Shown here: positions 57,664 to 64,000 of the stretch, in pieces
How the letters are laid out: each line of letters opens with the position of its first letter
Position numbering within the stretch: position 1 is the first letter of the stretch
Notes under the pieces: model-generated
Database searches by the model: none
Seen by the model: the letters and a program-made list of their open reading frames with translations, nothing else
Told to the model about the DNA's origin: nothing
Assembly (NCBI GenBank): GCA_017307785.1
Contig: JAFKGI010000008.1
Location: 1 to 64,000, forward strand
Length of the DNA: 64,000 nt
Source of the DNA: Vulcanimicrobiota bacterium
GTDB taxonomy: Bacteria; Vulcanimicrobiota; Xenobia; Xenobiales; JADMJV01
Direction of reading: 5' to 3'
Position numbers and translations under genes: made by a program

Positions 57664-58656
57664 CTACTTGGTCTCGATGTCGAAGACGTAGTCCTCGGCC
57701 AGTTGCTGCTTGCCGTTGACGGTGAAGGTGCTCTTCACGCCCTCGGTGGGAATGTCGATCTGGGTAATGCCGGTGTCCTTGACCGAGCGCAGCTCGCCCT
57801 CGTCACTGACGCCGTCGCCATTGGCGTCGACCCAGACCTGAAGCTTGTCGAGCTCCTCGCCGGAGACTTTGCCGTCCTTATTGGTGTCAAACAACTGCGA
57901 CAGCTTGTCCCAACCGCCGGTGTATTTGCCCTGCTCTCCGTTGACGCCGGTGGTGCGCATCAGTTCGCGTCCGCTGTCGATCTTGCCGTCGCCGTCAAAA
58001 TCCGAGACCAGCAGGCCGTCCTGAGTGCCTTTCTTGAGCCATTCGGTCTGCACGTCGGTGCCGTTGCCAAACAGGTTGAAGTTGATTTTCTCGCCGTCGG
58101 CTCCGGTCACGTCCAGCTTGTTGTCGCCGTTGAGGTCCAGGATGATAGGGTCACCGCCGTCTCCACCGTCCCCGCCATCGCCGCCGCCACCGGAGAAGAT
58201 CTCCACCGGCTGCTGCACCTCGACGGCTACGGCCACATCCACCTGAGGAGCCGGTTCCGGCTCCGGCTCTGGTTCGGGCGCGGTATAGGCGGTTTCCACC
58301 ACCGGCTCCGGAGCCGTATAGACAGGCTCGGGCGTGGGCGTGGGCGTGGGCGTGTAGCAGTAAGGGTCGTAGGCGGTGGGAGAAGTTTGAGTGGGGAAGG
58401 CCACCTGCGGAGGACAGTACTGCCCCTGGTTTTGGGGCAGGTAGGACTGCTGCTGCCCCAACATCCCGCCCCAGCTGCTCTGGAGCGAGCTCAACGATTG
58501 CAGTAGCTGAGAGATCATCGCGGTCATCATCTGCATGTCGATTCCGCCCATTTGCGGAAAGGGAGTCGAGCTGGACGAGACGCTCTGGAAGTTCCAGAAC
58601 GAGCTGCTGTTGGTCTGGTTCAAGGAATACTGCTGAGTGTTGAAGTTAATAGCCAT
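57664..58656 (-). CDS. EF-hand-like calcium-binding protein with Gln/Ser-rich N-terminus
   Basis: This 330-residue protein has a polar, Gln/Ser-rich start (MAINFNTQQYSLNQTNSSSF), a Pro-rich middle (YTPTPTPTPEPV, EPEPEPEPAP) and four calcium loops of the EF-hand or dockerin type: DLNGDNKLDVTG, DFDGDGKIDSGRE, DTNKDGKVSGEE and DANGDGVSDEGE. A short Gly-Asp run (GGGGDGGDGGDGGD) precedes them. There is no signal peptide. It would be expected outside the cell, so a signal-less secretion route (types I, III or others) is possible. It resembles the C39-like protein gene at 61155-61964 in its MAI start and in a hydrophobic Met/Gln helix. Confidence 0.78.
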   Translation of the reverse strand: MAINFNTQQYSLNQTNSSSFWNFQSVSSSSTPFPQMGGIDMQMMTAMISQLLQSLSSLQSSWGGMLGQQQSYLPQNQGQYCPPQVAFPTQTSPTAYDPYCYTPTPTPTPEPVYTAPEPVVETAYTAPEPEPEPEPAPQVDVAVAVEVQQPVEIFSGGGGDGGDGGDGGDPIILDLNGDNKLDVTGADGEKINFNLFGNGTDVQTEWLKKGTQDGLLVSDFDGDGKIDSGRELMRTTGVNGEQGKYTGGWDKLSQLFDTNKDGKVSGEELDKLQVWVDANGDGVSDEGELRSVKDTGITQIDIPTEGVKSTFTVNGKQQLAEDYVFDIETK

Positions 58657-58713
58657 TGACCGAAGCTTAGCGTGCTACGGTTTCCGATAGTTAAACGATT
58701 GATAAATTTGAAC

Positions 58714-60159
58714 TTAGAAAGCGCCCAGGCCGGACATCTTTCGCGCCAGTTCGGCCAGCGAGGAGAAGTCTTCTTCTCGCTCCGCCGTGGCCAGCAGCGT
58801 CAACAACTGCTGCTTGATACCGGCCGCAATCGGCATGGGCACGGCCCCGGATTCGGCGGTCTCCAGCAGCAGACGCAGGTCCTTATGGATCAAGGCGGGC
58901 GGCACCGCCGCCGGTTGAAAGTTCAAGTCGGCAATTCGCTTACCGTAGCCCACATAAACGGGGCTGGCGAAGAGCGTCTGAGTGATCAGTTCATAGAACG
59001 CGCCCCGCTCCACCGAGCCTTTCTCGACGAAAGCGAAAGCTTCAGCCATCGAGGCCACCGCCGAGGCCAGCAGAAAATTGCCGGCCAGTTTGACCACGTT
59101 CGCGGACGAAGGTTTCTCCCCAAAATCGTAGATTTTCTGACCCAGCAAGCGAAGCACTGGAGTCACCCGCCCCTTGGCCTCGCCGGCACCGGCCAGACAA
59201 ATCCACAATTGGGCCGCCGCGGCCGCCTCCGGGCGTCCGAATACCGGCGCCGCCAGGTAAGTGCCAGTGCGTCCCGATAGTTCGTCCGCCAGCGCGGGCG
59301 AAATCGTGCTCATCGACACATGCACCCCGTCCGCTCCCAGCTGCTGGTGAAAGCGATCGTCGGCGATCTGGCGCAGGGCGTCGTCGTCGCTGACCATGGT
59401 GAAGACCAGTCCGCCCGCGGGAATCGCCTCCCAGGCCTGCTCGGCTCTGCGGGCACCGGCGGCCACCAGAGCATCCGCTCGAGCCGGCGTCCGATTCCAG
59501 ACCGTGACCCGATGACCGGCCCGCAGCAAATTGGCGGCCATGGCCTCGCCCATGTTGCCCAGCCCCAAAAAGCCGATGTCCAGTCGTGCGGAAGGCGCCG
59601 GCGCATCCTTCAGCGCTCGCACTTCGGCCGGCGCGAAGTGGCGAATGCTCTGGTGCTCACGAGTGGCTCGACCGAGCGCCCACAGCTGCAGAAAACGCAG
59701 CGGATCGCCGTGGGAAACCAACAAAAAGCATTGCCCGCTTTCGCGAGCTTCCAACTCTTCGACCAACCCCCGAAGGCGCTCGGTCAAAAGCGCCGGAGTT
59801 TCCACCTCGTCGCCGCCCTCATCCACCTGGTCGCGCCGCCACACCGGCTCGTAGTGGGCGGCCGAGGTGCCTTCCCAGACACCGAAATGGCGCTCGCGCA
59901 GGCGCACGTCCTGCACCGGCGGCAAGCAACCCAGAACCGCGGCGGCGATTTCGGCCGTCTCGCGGGTGCGCAGAAAATCCGAGCAGATGACGCGGGTTTC
60001 CGGGCCCAATCCGCTCTCCCGAGCCTGGCGCTCGGCCTGGGCTCGCCCCAGATCGCTCAGACCGTAGCCCGCACAGCCGTTCTCGGGGGAGCTGATAATC
60101 TTGTCGGCCTGGTTGGCCCGGCTCTCGCCGTGGCGCATTAAGTAATAGCGGTTGTTCAT
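58714..60159 (-). CDS. Histidine phosphatase fused to a beta-hydroxyacid dehydrogenase-type domain
   Basis: A 481-residue fusion. Residues 1-190 are a histidine phosphatase (phosphoglycerate mutase) domain with RHGES (His10), CSDFLRTRETA, ERHFGVWEG and the second His in VSHGDPLRF. From about 197 a NAD-binding 6-phosphogluconate dehydrogenase-like domain follows: IGFLGLGNMGEAMAANLLRAG, then APVFGRPEAA and the catalytic Lys in NVVKLAGNFLL, ending in the usual helical domain. The second half resembles 3-hydroxyisobutyrate or glyoxylate reductases. I know of no standard family with this order. ATG 60159 is preferred over GTG 60165. Confidence 0.9.
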   Translation of the reverse strand: MNNRYYLMRHGESRANQADKIISSPENGCAGYGLSDLGRAQAERQARESGLGPETRVICSDFLRTRETAEIAAAVLGCLPPVQDVRLRERHFGVWEGTSAAHYEPVWRRDQVDEGGDEVETPALLTERLRGLVEELEARESGQCFLLVSHGDPLRFLQLWALGRATREHQSIRHFAPAEVRALKDAPAPSARLDIGFLGLGNMGEAMAANLLRAGHRVTVWNRTPARADALVAAGARRAEQAWEAIPAGGLVFTMVSDDDALRQIADDRFHQQLGADGVHVSMSTISPALADELSGRTGTYLAAPVFGRPEAAAAAQLWICLAGAGEAKGRVTPVLRLLGQKIYDFGEKPSSANVVKLAGNFLLASAVASMAEAFAFVEKGSVERGAFYELITQTLFASPVYVGYGKRIADLNFQPAAVPPALIHKDLRLLLETAESGAVPMPIAAGIKQQLLTLLATAEREEDFSSLAELARKMSGLGAF

Positions 60160-60200
60160 TGCCACCGGGTCTTTGGGAAGTCTCGTGGAAGGCCCTCCAG

Positions 60201-60689
60201 GTGAGCCATTTCATTCCCGTCTTCAGCTTTGCCGCCGATCCCGCCCAGATTCCGGCCGAGCTTCACCCCGACCCGGTCCTCAAGCTTTGTCCGGATCTGC
60301 CCTGGACGGCCACTTCCAGGAACTGGTGGTTTCAGGGCCTCTTGGAAGAAGCTCTGGCGGCTTACCCCGGTTTTGCGGAACTGGATTATTTGGTGCGCGA
60401 AGTGGCCGTCGTCCAGGCCGAGCAGGCGGCCCACCGGGCCGAGCAAATCCGCTGTTTTTTGCAGCAAATTCGGAATCATCCCGCTGCTTTTTGCGCTCTC
60501 AGTTTTGTGGACGAAACCCAAGAAAATCTTCCCTCGCGCGTCCAGGAAGCGGTGGTGTTGCGTGCCCTGGACGACGACAGCCAGCAAGCGTTCGGAAACT
60601 TCTTTTCCTTCCTGGCTTCGCAGGCTGCCGCCCTGGATGAGGCGGCGCGCGACGGCAAGGCTCTTTGCTACGTTCAGCCCAGGCCTTGA
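60201..60689 (+). CDS. Uncharacterised cytosolic protein
   Basis: The 162-residue product has no signal, no membrane helix and no family I recognise. The start region (SHFIPVFSFAADPAQIPAEL) is followed by a largely helical rest with an Ala/Glu/Arg-rich helix (VVQAEQAAHRAEQIRCFLQQI). GGAAGG lies eight bases ahead of GTG 60201. It is divergent from the phosphatase-dehydrogenase gene and starts 42 bases from it. The secreted-protein gene downstream begins 43 bases after its stop and may share the transcript. Confidence 0.6.
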   Translation: MSHFIPVFSFAADPAQIPAELHPDPVLKLCPDLPWTATSRNWWFQGLLEEALAAYPGFAELDYLVREVAVVQAEQAAHRAEQIRCFLQQIRNHPAAFCALSFVDETQENLPSRVQEAVVLRALDDDSQQAFGNFFSFLASQAAALDEAARDGKALCYVQPRP

Positions 60690-60732
60690 GAGCAACGAAG
60701 GAGTGGCCCGCCAAACGGCCAAATGGATCGGA

Positions 60733-61158
60733 ATGAAACGATACCTGCTGATCGCTCTGCTGCTCTCCAACCTGTGCCTGGCCGGAGGCATCACCGCGGT
60801 TGATGGCTACGTCTCGGTCATGCCTCCGACCCGGTCGCAGGCCATGTCGAGTCTGGCTGGAGCCATCACCCTGCGCAACGACACCGGAGTCGAATTGAAG
60901 GGCGTTGCCGTCAGCATCCACATTCTGGACAGCAACGGGGAGAGGGTCACCGGCCTGCCTTCGATAGAAATCCCTCTCTGGAAACCCGGAAAGTCCGAGA
61001 CCTTACGCATTTATGAGCAGCAGTATCGTGGCGCGGTGAGCGTCTTCAAGCTCAGCGCCGACATCAACGCGCAGTCTCCTCAGGGAGCGCAAACCTACGC
61101 GGTTCCGGCCTTCGACCCGCCCGCGGTGCCCAAACGAACCAGTCCGGTCGGCTATTAA
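60733..61158 (+). CDS. Small exported protein of unknown function
   Basis: The 141-residue protein starts with a signal peptide (MKRYLLIALLLSNLCLAGG) and continues with a beta-sandwich-like domain: SLAGAITLRNDTGVELKGVA, then VSIHILDSNGERVTG, and a C-terminal Pro-rich stretch. The pattern suits FxLYD or similar Ig-like periplasmic domains. The frame is open back to 60229, but only this ATG gives a signal. Its stop shares the TTAA at 61155-61158 with the stop of the convergent gene. Confidence 0.7.
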   Translation: MKRYLLIALLLSNLCLAGGITAVDGYVSVMPPTRSQAMSSLAGAITLRNDTGVELKGVAVSIHILDSNGERVTGLPSIEIPLWKPGKSETLRIYEQQYRGAVSVFKLSADINAQSPQGAQTYAVPAFDPPAVPKRTSPVGY

Positions 61159-61964
61159 CTCATCTTCTTGACGGGCGGACGCACGTGGGTGGGCTCGCCG
61201 TCGATGACCACCAGCTGGTGAGCGCTGGAGAAGCTCTTGAGTTTGTCGAAGGAAGCGGCTTTGCCCAGGTTCACTACCGAGCCGGAGTTGCCCAGGATGT
61301 AGTTGCCGTCCTTGTCTTTCCCCGAGATCACCATCCAGTGCTGGGCAGTGGAAAGCATCACCGGCTTCTTGGCGGCCAGCTGCTTGTCCACGTTCTCCTT
61401 GGTGAAGGCCTCACTGTGGGCCTTGATACCGAAGCTATCGAGGTATTTGACCATGGCGCCGTAGCCGTTCCAGCCACCGTTGCGGCCGCTATGGGCTCCG
61501 TGGGCGATGGCGTCCTTGAACAACTCTTCTTCATCGGCATCGTAGCCGAAGGACCGCAAGATCCCGCGAGCCGCGGCCACGCCACAGTCGTTGTCGTGGG
61601 TCTGGCGGGGCACCAGATTGTAGGCGTCCACCTTGCCCCCGGCATTCACCGGACCACTGGCGGAAGGGGAACCCGAATCCTTCGCCTTCTCACCACCGCC
61701 GGCAGGCGCCGCATCGCCCGAAGCCGCCGGGCCTTTCAGTCCCAGACGGTTGCCGAACAGGTTCAGAATCATCCCCAGCAGCTGGGTCTCCATCTGCTGC
61801 ATAGCCAGCGTTGAATTCAAATAGGTCGAGCCCAGGTCCAGCGAGGGAGCACTACCGCCCAGCAGGCGGTTCAAGGCCGCATCGCCGCCGGCCACTCCGG
61901 GCAAGGCCGTCATCAAAGTCGGTAAGGATACGTTCAGAGTGGTGGACTGAATTTGGATAGCCAA
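61155..61964 (-). CDS. C39-like papain-fold peptidase with signal-less N-terminal extension
   Basis: The C-terminal 150 residues of this 269-residue protein fit a C39-type cysteine peptidase: Cys in QTHDNDCGVAAARGIL, an Asp/Glu-rich helix, His in STAQHWMVISG and the following LGNSGS. C39 enzymes cleave double-glycine leader peptides or act on peptide bonds outside. Before it comes about 110 residues with a Gly/Ala/Ser linker and a hydrophobic Met/Gln helix (MQQMETQLLGMILNLFG). There is no signal peptide. Strong GAGGAGG precedes the ATG. It is convergent with the small secreted protein gene. Confidence 0.8.
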   Translation of the reverse strand: MAIQIQSTTLNVSLPTLMTALPGVAGGDAALNRLLGGSAPSLDLGSTYLNSTLAMQQMETQLLGMILNLFGNRLGLKGPAASGDAAPAGGGEKAKDSGSPSASGPVNAGGKVDAYNLVPRQTHDNDCGVAAARGILRSFGYDADEEELFKDAIAHGAHSGRNGGWNGYGAMVKYLDSFGIKAHSEAFTKENVDKQLAAKKPVMLSTAQHWMVISGKDKDGNYILGNSGSVVNLGKAASFDKLKSFSSAHQLVVIDGEPTHVRPPVKKMS

Positions 61965-62033
61965 GGTGGATGCCTCCTCAGGGATTCTGAGAACAGCTTA
62001 GCTTTGTCAAGGCAAATCCGGCTAAAAGAAAAT

Positions 62034-64000
62034 TCAGACAGATGAACAGGCTGTTAATTTTTCCAGCGCGGCCCGGCGTAGATCCAGGGTGAGGGGAAAC
62101 TCCGGATTGGGCAGAGGCTCGCTCCAGGGCCCGCTCGCTCCCCGCACCTTTTCGAACCGGCCCCCGCGACGCTGGCTAGCCTCCTCGGCCGAAGCCGGCA
62201 AAGTGGTCCAGGCCTGCCCATCGCGATCCAGCGTGTGATAACGGCAACTGCCCACCACCCGCTCCCCTTCCAGCAAATCGAAGCGTAGAGGCGACTGCAC
62301 CCCCAGGGTCGGATGCAAACTGTGGGCGAACTGCCAGGCGCGGAAGCGCACCGCCGCCAGCCATTCGCCCTGCCCCAGGTCTTCGAGCGGCAGCAGATGG
62401 CCGTTGCAGGCCACCCGATGGCGTTTCGGATCCAGACCGGAAAGTCGCACTTCCACCCGCTGCAGCGAAGAGTCGACGGGACGCGAACCGCCGCCCGCCT
62501 GAGCGCCCTCGCCCAAGACCGGCCAGGGCTCCAGCGCCTGGCGCAGCTCCAGCAAAACGCCGGCGCAGCGGCAACTCCCCAGTAAGGGAAAGCGGAACTC
62601 AAAGTGAGGACGGAACCACTCGGGCTCCAACTCCAAACCGTGCTCACGCAAATCCTCGAGCACCGCCAGCAAGTCGTTCCACAAAAAGGTGGGCAGCATG
62701 TAGCGATCGTGCAGCTCGGTGCCCAGGCGGCGCAGATTGCGCTTGTCCGGACTCTTCCAGAGCCGGCCCAGCAGGGCCCGCAGCAGCAACATCAGGGTCA
62801 AATTCATGTGCGGATCGGGCGGCATCTCCAGCGCCCGGAACTCCAGCAAGCCTTGTTGACCGCCGGGAGCCAACGGATCAAACAGCTTGTCCACGCAGAT
62901 TTCGCTGCGGTGCCCGTTGCCCGATACGTCCACCAGCAGATCGCGGAAAATCCGCCCCAGCATGGCCGGCTCCACGCCCTCGCCTTCCACTTCGCGGAAA
63001 GCCAGCTCCAATTCATAAAGCGCCTCGTGACGAGCCTCATCCACGCGAGGCGCCTGACAGGTCGGTCCCACGAACAACCCCGAGAACAAGTAAGAAAGGG
63101 CCGGATGGTGATTCCAATAAACCAGAATGCTGCGTAAGAAATCGGGTCTCTGGGCAAAGGGGCTGCGCAACGGGCTGGGACCGCCCACCACCACGTGACA
63201 TCCACCGCCGCTGCCCTGCCAGCTGCCGTCGCGCCCGAAGCGATGGGAAACCAGACCGCAGGCCCGGGCGTCCTCGTCCACTCCGGTCACGATCGAGACC
63301 AGTTCCTCCCAGCTACCGGCCGGATGCAGATTGACCTCAATGACGCCAGGATCGGGCGTCACCGACAGTTGCCGAAAGCCCTCTACTCCTTCGTCCTGCA
63401 GGCTGGGAATGGGGGGAGCGTAACCGTGCAGGGTCAAGCGAGCTCCACTCGCCCTCAGCGCTTCCAGCAGTTCCAGGGAAGCCGCTACCGAGGACAGGGG
63501 AGGCAGAAAGACCTCCAATCTGTCCGTGGTTTCAGAAACGCAGAGGGCCGTCTTGAGCTGGCATTCGTCGTTCCAGGGCAGGCGCATACCGGCCGGGCCG
63601 GAGCAGTCGATCAGGCGCAGCCGCTTGCCGGGCCAGGGAGCGGATTGCCAGCCCAGGTCCCCATCGTGAGCCAGCAACAGCACCACGCTGCGGTCGTTGT
63701 CGACCTGGCGGCAAAAACTGGCCGGCACTCCCAAAGCGCCGCACACCGAGGCCAGGACTGCCAGGGCCGACAACCGCTGCTTACCCTCAAGGCCCAGGTT
63801 CCGCTGCTGATGCCACAAGCAGCGCAGCGCCCAGCGCGGTGCGTCCTCGCCGGGATACCACTTGCCCTGACTTTGCTGTAGCAAGCCTTGCGGAGCGAAA
63901 CGAGCCAGCAGTCGCGCGGCCAACTCTTGGGCCCGAGCGCGCTTGGTTTCTCCCAGCGCCTCCAAGGACCACTCGGCCTGGTCGGCCTGCTCCAGATCCA
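62034..64000 (-). CDS. DUF2126 protein, 5' end outside the window
   Basis: The visible 655 residues match the C-terminal half of DUF2126 proteins, linked in the literature to the GS-like amidoligase group: GGGCHVVVGGPSPLRSPF, RPDFLRSILVYWNHHPALSYL, FSGLFVGPTCQAPRVDEAR and the C-terminal FAHSLHPTLGVQSPLRFDLL and GSCRYHTLDRDG. The N-terminal portion of such proteins is a transglutaminase-like domain, and the reading frame here continues without a stop to the window edge (the first visible start is a TTG, 63965), so the true start lies outside. These genes usually neighbour alpha-E, transglutaminase and ATP-grasp genes in a peptide-modifying system of unknown product. Confidence 0.9.
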   Translation of the reverse strand, partial: DLEQADQAEWSLEALGETKRARAQELAARLLARFAPQGLLQQSQGKWYPGEDAPRWALRCLWHQQRNLGLEGKQRLSALAVLASVCGALGVPASFCRQVDNDRSVVLLLAHDGDLGWQSAPWPGKRLRLIDCSGPAGMRLPWNDECQLKTALCVSETTDRLEVFLPPLSSVAASLELLEALRASGARLTLHGYAPPIPSLQDEGVEGFRQLSVTPDPGVIEVNLHPAGSWEELVSIVTGVDEDARACGLVSHRFGRDGSWQGSGGGCHVVVGGPSPLRSPFAQRPDFLRSILVYWNHHPALSYLFSGLFVGPTCQAPRVDEARHEALYELELAFREVEGEGVEPAMLGRIFRDLLVDVSGNGHRSEICVDKLFDPLAPGGQQGLLEFRALEMPPDPHMNLTLMLLLRALLGRLWKSPDKRNLRRLGTELHDRYMLPTFLWNDLLAVLEDLREHGLELEPEWFRPHFEFRFPLLGSCRCAGVLLELRQALEPWPVLGEGAQAGGGSRPVDSSLQRVEVRLSGLDPKRHRVACNGHLLPLEDLGQGEWLAAVRFRAWQFAHSLHPTLGVQSPLRFDLLEGERVVGSCRYHTLDRDGQAWTTLPASAEEASQRRGGRFEKVRGASGPWSEPLPNPEFPLTLDLRRAALEKLTACSSV

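Overview
This 64 kb stretch is GC-rich, densely packed bacterial chromosome with no phage, insertion sequence, CRISPR array or rRNA. The cell is a diderm: there is an RND pump with a periplasmic adaptor, several lipobox lipoproteins and Tat-exported oxidases. GTG and TTG starts are common, many genes are coupled by four-base start/stop overlaps, and convergent genes often share stop-codon bases. The housekeeping content is chromosomal (tig-clpP-clpX, xseA-xseB-ispA, recN, dapB, icd). The mix of Ser/Thr kinases, BTAD-type regulators, a DUF2126 protein and many unfamiliar small proteins suggests a deep-branching, poorly cultured soil or aquatic phylum. The sequence alone does not let me name it; Eremiobacterota/Xenobia-like or Armatimonadota-like lineages are guesses.

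Layout. 0-4 kb: tRNA-Leu, tRNA-Gly, then trigger factor, ClpP and ClpX, with clear terminators. 4-10 kb: an orphan ABC ATPase with altered catalytic residues, a NarL-type two-component pair, an unrecognised protein, a beta-propeller lipoprotein and a small SUOX-fold protein. 10-12.8 kb: a Tat-exported M3 peptidase coupled to a transglutaminase-like protein. 12.7-20.6 kb (minus strand): a copper/silver-type export and oxidation operon made of an adaptor with FixH-like domains, an HME-type RND pump and two multicopper oxidases. 20.6-24.4 kb: S1/P1 nuclease, a glycosyltransferase-like protein, a HAD phosphatase, a YwbE protein and a TetR regulator. 24.4-28.6 kb: SDR, EEP-family protein, R2K ATP-grasp and FAD monooxygenase in one tightly packed run.

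28.6-33.5 kb: two small membrane-anchored proteins, then xseA-xseB-ispA and, in the usual place of dxs, a DXS-like protein without the TPP-diphosphate domain. 33.5-39.5 kb: a signalling locus with a histidine kinase and a Ser/Thr kinase carrying a periplasmic-binding-protein sensor, divergent from a receiver/HD-GYP/TPR/BTAD regulator. 39.5-44 kb: recN, an endonuclease V-like protein, an M16 peptidase and dapB. 44-47.5 kb: methyltransferases (one a broken pseudogene), a sulfite-oxidase family protein and a four-repeat exported protein. 47.5-51.2 kb: icd, a VTT/DedA-type membrane protein and an acyl-CoA dehydrogenase. 51-58.7 kb: a large DUF1566 lipoprotein behind a structured leader, a tail-anchored protein coupled to an M48-type peptidase, a tandem repeat array and an EF-hand protein. 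58.7-64 kb: a phosphatase/dehydrogenase fusion, small exported proteins, a C39-like protease and a DUF2126 protein running off the end.

The most unusual features are the signalling locus, the DXS-like protein, the phosphatase-dehydrogenase fusion, a 205-bp intergenic repeat family with inverted ends (two copies), a separate long inverted repeat after dapB, and the 51/52-bp tandem array.
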